A stretch of 6,035 bases of DNA from Clostridiaceae bacterium (GTDB taxonomy: Bacteria; Bacillota; Clostridia; UMGS1883; JAAYMJ01): NCBI GenBank assembly GCA_012521455.1, contig JAAYMJ010000192.1:1-6035 (forward strand), given 5' to 3'. The first letter of the stretch is position 1. The number at the start of each line of letters is the position of its first letter. Made by a program: the position numbers and the translations under genes. Under the pieces are notes generated by a model that worked only from the letters and a program-made list of their open reading frames with translations, was not told the DNA's origin and searched no databases. Shown here piece after piece: positions 1 through 5,843 of the stretch.

Positions 1-842
1 GCTTTGGGGAAATCGCGCTTTTATCTTCCATTGTAATGCCCGATATTGCGGTAATCACCAATATAGGTGTGTCCCATATTGAAAAACTGGGGTCTAAGGA
101 AAACATCCTAAAGGCAAAACTGGAAGTGTGCGAAAACTTAAACAAGGACGGTTACCTGATTTTAAACGGCGACGACAAACTACTTTGGGGGCTAAAGGGG
201 AAACTCCCTTTTAAAACCATATACTACGGCATTGAAAATAAAGAATGCGACTATGTGGCAGACAAACCCTCAAACGACTCATTCATTTTAGGCACAAAAA
301 ACATCATCCTTCCCGTTTTGGGAAGGCACAATATCTACAACGCCCTATGCGCCATAGCGGTGGCAAACCTTTTGGACATATCCACGGATGAGGCGGTACG
401 GGGGCTTATGTCCTTTGAAACCGACGGAATCCGCCAAAGCATAATTAAATTTGGAAATATCACCTTTATGAACGATTACTATAACGCAAGCCCCCCGTCA
501 ATGGAAGCGGCATTAGATGTGCTGGGGGAACAGACCGAGCACAGAAGGATTGCGGTTTTGGGGGGAATGCTTGAATTAGGTGAATATTCAAAAGAGGCCC
601 ATTTAGGGGTTGGAAAGTATGCGTCAGGCGATAAATGCGATATACTAATCACCGTCGGCGGCGATAGTGAATATATAAAAGAAGGGTTTATCCAAGGGGG
701 CGGGAGGGAGGCCTACAGCTTTTCCGACAATAAAAGCGCTGCGGCCTTTTTGAAATCCTTGCTAAAAGACGGGGATTTTGTCCTAATTAAAGGCTCCCGG
801 GGGATAAAAATGGAAGAAATATACAAAAGTGTTACGGAGTGA
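1..842 (+). CDS. murF: MurF, UDP-N-acetylmuramoyl-tripeptide--D-alanyl-D-alanine ligase (5' end outside window)
   Basis: Cytoplasmic ATP-dependent ligase that adds D-Ala-D-Ala to UDP-MurNAc-tripeptide, the last soluble step of peptidoglycan precursor synthesis. The reading frame is open to the window edge: codons from base 3 read FGEIALLSSIV directly before MPDIAVITNIG, a typical MurF central-domain segment, so the ATG at 36 is internal and not the start. About 279 residues are visible against roughly 450 for the family, so the UDP-sugar-binding N-terminal domain and the ATP P-loop lie upstream. Visible motifs in order are NIGVSH (about 63-80, with the conserved His), LGRHNIYNAL (318-347), NDYYNASPPSM at the start of the C-terminal Mur ligase domain (471-503), GGMLELGEYSKEAH, and the closing IKGSRGIKMEEI (786-821). 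The stop TGA at 840-842 abuts mraY. The visible part is intact. MurC, MurD and MurE share the fold, but the KGSRGIKMEEI ending and the NASP-type motif point to MurF. Confidence 0.96.
   Translation, partial: FGEIALLSSIVMPDIAVITNIGVSHIEKLGSKENILKAKLEVCENLNKDGYLILNGDDKLLWGLKGKLPFKTIYYGIENKECDYVADKPSNDSFILGTKNIILPVLGRHNIYNALCAIAVANLLDISTDEAVRGLMSFETDGIRQSIIKFGNITFMNDYYNASPPSMEAALDVLGEQTEHRRIAVLGGMLELGEYSKEAHLGVGKYASGDKCDILITVGGDSEYIKEGFIQGGGREAYSFSDNKSAAAFLKSLLKDGDFVLIKGSRGIKMEEIYKSVTE
836..839 (+). promoter_or_regulatory. Ribosome binding site of mraY, inside the end of murF
   Basis: GGAG lies eight bases upstream of the ATG at 848 and overlaps the last sense codon of murF. It favours ATG 848 over the GTG at 839, which is itself part of this GGAG and has no clear Shine-Dalgarno sequence upstream. 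Ribosomes terminating at TGA 840-842 would sit on the mraY initiation region, so the two genes are probably translationally coupled. Confidence 0.6.
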
Positions 843-847
843 ATTTT

Positions 848-1792
848 ATGAGTTTGTTTTTGCACTCACTTGCGTCATTTATGGTATCCGCCTTGCTTGG
901 GCCAATTTTAATTCCTGTTTTAAAAAAGCTTAAATTCGGGCAAAGCATACTCATGGATGGGCCCTCATGGCACGCGTCAAAAGCGGGGACCCCTACAATG
1001 GGCGGGATATTGTTTATCACAAGCTCAATTTTGTTAAGCCTCTCCCTTTTTTTTGACCCAAAATGCGCCTCAATTGTTATCGTGGGCTTTTTCTATGGGT
1101 TAATCGGCTTTGTTGACGACTTTATGAAAATAAAACACAAGCAGAACAAGGGTTTGACCGCGCGGCAGAAGTTTTTGGCCCAGTGCGCGGTAACAATCGT
1201 GTTTTTGATAGTTATAAGATACCTAAATATAATAGATACAACCATATTGCTCCCCTTTACCAAAATCAAATGGGATTTAGGTATCCTGTTCATCCCCTTT
1301 GCGGCAATTTTTATGTTAGGGACCGTAAACAGCGTAAACCTCACAGACGGATTAGACGGCCTTGCCGCAAGCATATCCTGCGTTGTGGCTCTCTTTTTCT
1401 TGTTTGTGGCAAACATGCAGGATTTGCAAATCTCAAAGGTAATGGCGGCACTTTTAGGCGGTGTTTTAGGATTTTTGATTTACAATTTTTACCCGGCTAA
1501 AATCTTCATGGGGGATACAGGAAGCTTGTATTTAGGCGGGATTTTAGCCGCGACGGCGGTTTTGATGGATCTTGAAGTGATATTTATCCTCTGCGGGATT
1601 GTGTTTTTCATAGAAGCCCTTTCCGTAATACTTCAGGTAATAAGCTACAAAACCACAAAAAAGCGCATATTTAAAATGGCGCCAATTCACCACCACTTTG
1701 AAAAAAGCGGCTGGCACGAAACAAAAGTTGTGTTTGTGTTTACCTTCGTAAGCGTGATATTCTGCATAATTGCGCTTTTGTCCATTATTTAG
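848..1792 (+). CDS. mraY: MraY, phospho-N-acetylmuramoyl-pentapeptide transferase
   Basis: Polytopic membrane enzyme that transfers phospho-MurNAc-pentapeptide from UDP to undecaprenyl phosphate on the inner membrane face, giving lipid I. From ATG 848 the protein has 314 residues, near the usual 310-360. Signature motifs by residue: LKFGQSILMDGP (28-39) and GTPTMGG (47-53); the Mg2+/catalytic pair in FVDDFMK (Asp 90-91); NKGLTARQKFLAQ (100-112); VNLTDGLDGLA (163-173); IFMGDTGSLYLGG (219-231); and APIHHHFEKSGWHETKVV (278-295) with the triple His. Hydrophobic segments fit about ten transmembrane helices. A GTG at 839 would add three residues and give a GTGA start/stop overlap with murF; I prefer ATG 848 because GGAG at 836-839 is well spaced for it. 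Thirteen bases separate it from ftsW, so murD, the usual next gene, is absent here. Confidence 0.97.
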   Translation: MSLFLHSLASFMVSALLGPILIPVLKKLKFGQSILMDGPSWHASKAGTPTMGGILFITSSILLSLSLFFDPKCASIVIVGFFYGLIGFVDDFMKIKHKQNKGLTARQKFLAQCAVTIVFLIVIRYLNIIDTTILLPFTKIKWDLGILFIPFAAIFMLGTVNSVNLTDGLDGLAASISCVVALFFLFVANMQDLQISKVMAALLGGVLGFLIYNFYPAKIFMGDTGSLYLGGILAATAVLMDLEVIFILCGIVFFIEALSVILQVISYKTTKKRIFKMAPIHHHFEKSGWHETKVVFVFTFVSVIFCIIALLSII

Positions 1793-1805
1793 TGGGGGGA
1801 TATAA
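1793..1805 (+). promoter_or_regulatory. mraY-ftsW junction with the ribosome binding site of ftsW
   Basis: The 13-base spacer is almost entirely a G-rich Shine-Dalgarno sequence (TGGGGGGA, 1793-1800) five bases before ATG 1806. It supports that start over the second ATG at 1824. No promoter, terminator or trace of murD fits in this gap. Confidence 0.6.
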
Positions 1806-2942
1806 ATGCCCGAAGTTAGGGAAATGGAAAAACCCAGACAAAAGACAAAAAAAGCAAAAATTGACTTTCTTTTTTTGGCGACAATCCTTCTTTTGCTTGC
1901 AATCGGGCTGACAATGGTGTTTAGCGCCTCAGCCCCCAGTTCCAGTTACAAGGGGGACTCTTTGGGCGTTATTAAAAAGCAGCTGATGTGGACCTGCGCT
2001 GGCTTTATAAGCATGTGGTTTTTCAGCCAGTTTAGCTATAAAAAGCTTGAAAAATATTCAAGGATAATATTTTTTGCCACACTGCTTTTAATGTACCTGA
2101 CCCCTGTAATCGGCGTGTCAAGGGGCGGGGCTACCAGATGGATTGGCATTGGCAGCGCCACATTCCAGCCTTCTGAACTTATGAAATTTGCGCTGGTTTT
2201 ATACTTTGCAAACCTTCTGTCCAAGGACAACAAGGGCAAGGTCAGAAAGTTTAAAAACCTTGCCTTCCCATATTTATTTTTAATTGCCCTTGTGGCGTTT
2301 TCATTGGCGTTACAAAGCCACTTAAGCGGCCTTGTGGTAACGGCTGCCGCCGCCATGATAATGCTTCTTGCGGGCGGCATGAATTTAGCCCACTTTTTTA
2401 TGTTCGGGGCATTTGGCCTTTGCGGCATTGCGGCATTGGCTATTTTTGAGCCCTACCGCCTAAACAGGCTTTTGGCCTTCATTGATCCGTTTAAATACAA
2501 AAAGGACATTGGCTGGCAAATCGTCCAGTCCTTATACGCCATAGGCTCGGGCGGGCTTTTTGGCTTGGGGCTTGGGCAAAGCCGGCAAAAGTATCTGTAT
2601 GTGCCTGAACCCCACAACGACTACATATTTGCGATAGTCTGCGAGGAATTAGGCTTTGTAAGGGCTTCGCTAATACTTTTGCTATTTTTGTTTTTCGTAT
2701 GGCGGGGCATAAACATTGCCCTAAAAACCCCCGATAAATTCGGCTGCCTTCTTGCTTTTGGGATAGTGTCTTTAATCGGGCTTCAGGTTTTAATAAACGT
2801 GGGCGTTGTTACAAGCGTGCTACCTTCCACGGGCATGCAGCTTCCCTTCTTCAGCGCAGGCGGTTCGTCCCTTGTCATCATCATGGGCGCCATGGGGGTA
2901 ATGTTAAATATCTCAAAACACAGCAAAATCGAAAAAATATAG
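1806..2942 (+). CDS. ftsW: FtsW/SpoVE-type SEDS peptidoglycan glycosyltransferase
   Basis: Polytopic SEDS-family protein that polymerises lipid II into glycan strands, normally with a class B penicillin-binding protein, during septal (FtsW) or spore-cortex (SpoVE) synthesis. It has 378 residues, normal for the family. A basic cytoplasmic tail (1-18) precedes the first helix, ending in the typical GLTMVFSAS (34-42). Other family motifs: GGATRWIGIGSATFQPSELMK (about 107-127), DPFKYKKDIGWQIVQSLYAIGSGG (227-250), GLGLGQSRQKYLYVPEPHNDYIFAIVCEELG (about 253-283) with Asp272 at the catalytic position, and the closing STGMQLPFFSAGGSS (341-355). The fourth-helix region reads LQSHLSGLVV, where SEDS proteins usually have Gln-Pro and often a Gly-Thr or Ser-Gly-Thr; Pro and Thr appear as Ser and Leu. 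Sequence alone does not separate vegetative FtsW from SpoVE. RodA is less likely given the dcw context. murG, the usual downstream gene, is absent. Confidence 0.93.
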   Translation: MPEVREMEKPRQKTKKAKIDFLFLATILLLLAIGLTMVFSASAPSSSYKGDSLGVIKKQLMWTCAGFISMWFFSQFSYKKLEKYSRIIFFATLLLMYLTPVIGVSRGGATRWIGIGSATFQPSELMKFALVLYFANLLSKDNKGKVRKFKNLAFPYLFLIALVAFSLALQSHLSGLVVTAAAAMIMLLAGGMNLAHFFMFGAFGLCGIAALAIFEPYRLNRLLAFIDPFKYKKDIGWQIVQSLYAIGSGGLFGLGLGQSRQKYLYVPEPHNDYIFAIVCEELGFVRASLILLLFLFFVWRGINIALKTPDKFGCLLAFGIVSLIGLQVLINVGVVTSVLPSTGMQLPFFSAGGSSLVIIMGAMGVMLNISKHSKIEKI

Positions 2943-3026
2943 CTGGTTTTACATAAATAGCGAGCCGTCACACCTGCATTTGCAACTGCATATTATGTAG
3001 TGCAGAATGCACTGGAGGTGTAAAGA
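2943..3026 (+). other. ftsW-murA spacer with inverted repeats and TGCA repeats; possible structured murA leader
   Basis: This 84-base gap is the only sizeable intergenic stretch and holds no ORF. It contains five copies of TGCA between 2975 and 3011; the first three are spaced exactly six bases apart. A perfect local inverted repeat, AGTGCA-GAA-TGCACT, spans 2999-3013, directly before the murA Shine-Dalgarno sequence. A longer alternative pairs ACACC (2970-2974) with GGTGT (3017-3021), TGCATT (2975-2980) with AATGCA (3006-3011), and CTGCA (2986-2990) with TGCAG (3001-3005). That fold would cover part of the ribosome binding site. The two cannot form together. The pairing is read by eye; a regulatory role is inference. 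I see no U-tract, so it is not an intrinsic terminator, and it matches no riboswitch class I recognise. Confidence 0.45.
3014..3020 (+). promoter_or_regulatory. Strong ribosome binding site that sets the murA TTG start
   Basis: GGAGGTG is close to a full anti-16S match and lies six bases before TTG 3027. The protein read from this TTG begins MNNIIINGNKPLSGKV, where MurA proteins normally start, so the TTG is the real start. The site directly follows the 2999-3013 hairpin, and its 3' half can pair with ACACC at 2970-2974. Confidence 0.8.
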
Positions 3027-4277
3027 TTGAACAACATTATCATAAACGGCAATAAACCTCTCTCCGGAAAAGTTGCAGTACACGGCTCGAAAAACGCAGT
3101 TTTGCCAATACTTGCAAGCACCGTTTTAAACGGCGGGGAAAACACGGTTTTAAATTGCCCACATCTTAGGGATGTTGACTCATCGCTTGAAATATTGAAA
3201 TATTTAGGCTGCAGCGTGTCGTATGGCAAAAACATGGTAAAGGTAAATTCCAAAACCATCACCCGCGACTCAATACCTGAAAACCTCATGCGTGAAATGC
3301 GTTCCTCTATCATATTCCTGGGTGCGGTGGCGGCAAGGTGCAAGGAAGTGGAAATATCCGCCCCCGGCGGTTGTGAACTCGGGCCGCGGCCGATAGACCT
3401 TCACTTAAAAGCCCTAAGAGAGCTTGGAATGGAGATTGAAGAACATGGAGGGTACATAAAATGCAAAGCCAAAGACCTCCATCCGGCAAACATTCACTTA
3501 AGCTTTCCAAGCGTGGGAGCCACTGAAAACATAATGCTTGCCTCCTGCAACATCGAAGGCAAAACCGTCATCACCAACGCGGCAAAAGAGCCCGAGATTG
3601 TGGACTTGGCAAACTATCTAAACAAAATGGGGGCAAACATCAAAGGTGCAGGCACCGAAAGGATTGAAATAATCGGGACCAGGGAATTTAAAGACGTAGA
3701 GCATGAAGTAATGCCCGACAGGATCGTTGCAGCAACCTACCTTTGTGCAGCAATGGCAACCAGAAGCGAAATCGAAGTCACAAATGTAATCACCGAACAT
3801 ATCAGGGCTGTTTTATCAGTATTAAAGGACAGCGGCGCGAAACTAAAGGAAAACGAAACCTCAATTGAAATATCAGCACCAAAAGTAATAAAACCCATTG
3901 ACTACATACGCACTCAGCCCTATCCAGGCTTCCCAACGGATGCTCAGTCATTGGTAATGGCCTACTTAACTTTAGCAGACGGCACAAGCGTAATAGTTGA
4001 AAATATTTTTGCAAACAGGTATAAAAATGTTGAAGAGCTTTTAAAGATGGGAGCCGATATTACAATTGACGGGCGTGTTGCAGTAATTAAGGGGGTAAAA
4101 AAATTAAATGCCGCGAAAGTCCGCGCCACGGACTTAAGGGGCGGCGCGTCATTAGTTATTGCGGCACTAGCCGCGGAAGGAAGTAGCGAAATTTCAGGCA
4201 TAAGCCATATCGAGCGTGGATACGACGGTCTTTGCGAAGCACTAAAGGGCCTTGGGGCCGATATAAAAATAGGATAA
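3027..4277 (+). CDS. murA: MurA, UDP-N-acetylglucosamine 1-carboxyvinyltransferase
   Basis: Cytoplasmic enzyme that transfers enolpyruvyl from PEP to UDP-GlcNAc, the first committed step of peptidoglycan synthesis and the target of fosfomycin. Its 416 residues match the family length. Key residues are present: SKNA (21-24) with the active-site Lys22; MRSSIIFLGA (91-100); SAPGGCELGPRPIDLHL with Cys116 at the position of the catalytic, fosfomycin-binding Cys115 of E. coli; MPDRIVAATYL (229-239); QPYPGFPTDAQ with the catalytic-base Asp305; IFANRYKNVEELLKMGA (about 327-343); and ATDLRGGASLV (367-377) with Arg371. Because Cys is kept rather than Asp, intrinsic fosfomycin resistance at the target is not expected. 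Many Firmicutes carry two MurA paralogues; this is the dcw-linked copy. It uses a TTG start with a strong ribosome binding site. The leader is unusual (see the spacer entry). Confidence 0.97.
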   Translation: MNNIIINGNKPLSGKVAVHGSKNAVLPILASTVLNGGENTVLNCPHLRDVDSSLEILKYLGCSVSYGKNMVKVNSKTITRDSIPENLMREMRSSIIFLGAVAARCKEVEISAPGGCELGPRPIDLHLKALRELGMEIEEHGGYIKCKAKDLHPANIHLSFPSVGATENIMLASCNIEGKTVITNAAKEPEIVDLANYLNKMGANIKGAGTERIEIIGTREFKDVEHEVMPDRIVAATYLCAAMATRSEIEVTNVITEHIRAVLSVLKDSGAKLKENETSIEISAPKVIKPIDYIRTQPYPGFPTDAQSLVMAYLTLADGTSVIVENIFANRYKNVEELLKMGADITIDGRVAVIKGVKKLNAAKVRATDLRGGASLVIAALAAEGSSEISGISHIERGYDGLCEALKGLGADIKIG

Positions 4278-4302
4278 AACCCAAAAAAGTGAGGTAAGTA
4301 TT
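4278..4302 (+). promoter_or_regulatory. murA-ftsQ junction with the ribosome binding site of ftsQ
   Basis: The 25-base gap contains GAGG (4291-4294) eight bases before TTG 4303. No other in-frame start lies nearby upstream, so TTG is the best start. No terminator-like hairpin is visible, and the genes are probably cotranscribed. Confidence 0.55.
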
Positions 4303-5088
4303 TTGCAAAAAACAAGCAAAAGAAAAAGGAATAAAAGCGCACAAAAAAGGCGGAATGCAAGATTTCTCATCACATTGTTTTTGGTCATTGCTTCTGCCTT
4401 TTCGCTTGTGCTTACTCCACTTTTTGATTTAAAATACATTGAAATTTATGGGACAAGCCATATCCCAAACGAGGATATAATAAATACAAGCGGCTTTGTC
4501 ATAGGGGAAAACCTATTTAAGCAGGACATAAAGCGGGCGGAAGCGGAAATTTCCCAAATACCCTATGTTGAAAGCGTAAAAATTGTAAGGTACATTCCTT
4601 CCGCCATTAAAATATACATAAAAGAGGGACAAGTTAACATGTACATCCCCTTTTTGGAAAAACTATTAGGGGTAAATGAGAACTTTAAAATTTTAGACGT
4701 GGTAGCTTTTGAAGAAAGGGAGCAAAAGCCCATAGTTTTAGGGATTACCACCACTGAATTTGTCATCGGGGAAAAGATAATTATTGACGAACAGGCTAAA
4801 TATGATATAATAAAATTATATGAACAAGCCTTAAAAAAGTATGATTTATATGATAATACGACATATTTAGACATTACCGATACAGAAAACGTAAAAATTG
4901 TATATAATGAAAAATTAAATGTAGAATTTGGAAAAAGCGGTAACATAGATTTGGTTGATTATAAAGTGCGGTATGTAAAAAAGTTAATTGATGATGGTCA
5001 TATCGATACCACAAAAAGCGGGGTCTTAACACTGACGGGCCTTGACGGCGAAAACTCCGGCAGTGTTACATATAAGCCATCACAATGA
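4303..5088 (+). CDS. ftsQ: DivIB/FtsQ, cell division protein with POTRA domain
   Basis: Single-pass membrane protein of the divisome; with FtsL/DivIC-type partners it scaffolds septal wall synthesis outside the membrane. It has 261 residues. Architecture: a strongly basic cytoplasmic tail (1-20: KRKRNKSAQKRR), one transmembrane helix (about 20-40), and a POTRA domain (about 42-108). The POTRA pattern is clear in FDLKYIEIYGTSHIPNEDI, then GENLFKQDIKRAEAEISQIPYVESVKIVRYIPSAIKIYIKEG. A beta-rich domain follows to about 230, then a short polar tail with no long repeat. The start is TTG. Bases about 4795-4985 are much more AT-rich than the rest; by hand count 4801-4920 has 23 G or C in 120. The protein stays in frame and keeps the FtsQ layout across this patch. 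Sequence conservation in this family is low; the POTRA pattern, topology and position make the call. Confidence 0.92.
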   Translation: MQKTSKRKRNKSAQKRRNARFLITLFLVIASAFSLVLTPLFDLKYIEIYGTSHIPNEDIINTSGFVIGENLFKQDIKRAEAEISQIPYVESVKIVRYIPSAIKIYIKEGQVNMYIPFLEKLLGVNENFKILDVVAFEEREQKPIVLGITTTEFVIGEKIIIDEQAKYDIIKLYEQALKKYDLYDNTTYLDITDTENVKIVYNEKLNVEFGKSGNIDLVDYKVRYVKKLIDDGHIDTTKSGVLTLTGLDGENSGSVTYKPSQ

Positions 5089-5102
5089 GGAGATAAATAT
5101 AG

Positions 5103-5840
5103 ATGAAGTTCAAAGAACAAGTTGCAATTGCGTTCGTATGTTTAATTGTCAGCTTCATGATTTCCCTCCACTTTAAAAGCGTAAAACATAACAAAGAGGT
5201 AAGCGTTCCTCAAAATTTAAGGGCGGAGTCTTTGTATGCCGAGCTTACAAAGGAAAAGGAGAAAAATGAAGAACTGTATAAGCAGATTTTGACCTTACAA
5301 AGCGACCTTGAAATGTACAGGAAAGAAGCCACTGACTCAAGCGGCTACGCGAAAGTGCTGTCCGAGCAGATGTCGCGTTTGGAAATTTTAGCCGGCGCCA
5401 CCCCGGTGCAGGGACAGGGCGTTATTGTAACGCTGGATGACTCAAAAGCCAAAATTGAAACAAGCTCGATTTTGGAAAGCGAACAGTATATAATCCATGA
5501 CGACGACATCAGAAAGGTCGTAAATGAGTTGTACGCCGCGGGGGCCGAAGCCATCAGCATAAACGACGACAGGCTTATTTCCACATCCTCAATCCGCTGT
5601 GTAGGGCCCGTGGTAATTATAAATAACAATAAGTACGCCCCGCCCATTGAAATTAAAGCAATCGGGGACGCGGACACATTGGAGGCGGCCCTTACCATGA
5701 GGGACGGGGTGAGGGATTTGTTGGTAAATATATACCGCATTGACGTTACCATACGTAAAGAAAAAAATATTGTAATTCCTGCCTACAACGGGGTGGTAAA
5801 TTTCAAATACGCCTCCCCTGTAAATTCAAAGGGGGAATAA
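5103..5840 (+). CDS. DUF881 family membrane-anchored coiled-coil protein (YlxW/YlxX-like)
   Basis: Conserved protein of unsettled function, found next to ftsQ, sbp and ftsZ in many Gram-positive bacteria. It has 245 residues. An N-terminal membrane anchor (about 7-24, VAIAFVCLIVSFMISLHF) is followed by a charged, heptad-like stretch (about 40-95) that looks like a coiled coil, then a globular domain (about 96-238). That domain carries the DUF881 pattern: LAGATPVQGQGVIVTLDD, YIIHDDDIRKVVNELYAAGAEAISIND, RLISTSSIRCVGPVVIINN, APPIEIKAIGD. Topology suggests the globular part lies outside the membrane. GAGGAG (5087-5092), which overlaps the ftsQ stop, serves ATG 5103 at ten bases' spacing. The stop is three bases before sbp. 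A structural or regulatory role in the divisome or envelope is inferred from context. Some genomes have a second DUF881 gene nearby; if present it would lie beyond the window. Confidence 0.9.
   Translation: MKFKEQVAIAFVCLIVSFMISLHFKSVKHNKEVSVPQNLRAESLYAELTKEKEKNEELYKQILTLQSDLEMYRKEATDSSGYAKVLSEQMSRLEILAGATPVQGQGVIVTLDDSKAKIETSSILESEQYIIHDDDIRKVVNELYAAGAEAISINDDRLISTSSIRCVGPVVIINNNKYAPPIEIKAIGDADTLEAALTMRDGVRDLLVNIYRIDVTIRKEKNIVIPAYNGVVNFKYASPVNSKGE
5831..5835 (+). promoter_or_regulatory. Ribosome binding site of sbp, inside the end of the DUF881 gene
   Basis: GGGGG followed by AA lies eight bases before TTG 5844, within the last codons of the upstream gene. It supports the TTG start and close translational linkage. 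Confidence 0.5.
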
Positions 5841-5843
5841 TCA

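Noticed and set aside
36..842. Truncated murF starting at the ATG at 36
   Set aside because: The frame stays open upstream to the window edge and encodes a MurF-like FGEIALL segment, so the gene is cut by the window, not by mutation.
1183..1500. Plus-strand ORF of 105 codons inside mraY in another frame
   Set aside because: It overlaps the conserved catalytic core of mraY and has no family-like pattern or ribosome binding site.
2970..3021. Intrinsic terminator or T-box leader upstream of murA
   Set aside because: No run of U follows the hairpins, the stem runs into a Shine-Dalgarno sequence, and the spacer is far too short for a T-box.
2943..3026. Promoter for murA in the spacer
   Set aside because: TATTAT at 2991-2996 resembles a -10 box, but no -35-like hexamer lies at 16-18 bases' spacing (2968-2973 reads TCACAC), and TTGCAA at 2980 is far too close.
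3962..4360. Minus-strand ORF of 132 codons across the murA-ftsQ junction
   Set aside because: It is antisense to murA, whose motifs are unmistakable, and to the start of ftsQ. The translation is low-complexity Phe-rich sequence from lysine-rich sense codons.
4563..5752. Minus-strand ORFs opposite ftsQ and the DUF881 gene (4563-4946 and 5345-5752)
   Set aside because: Both are complementary to well-supported genes and show no recognisable motif; they follow from the sense-strand codon pattern.
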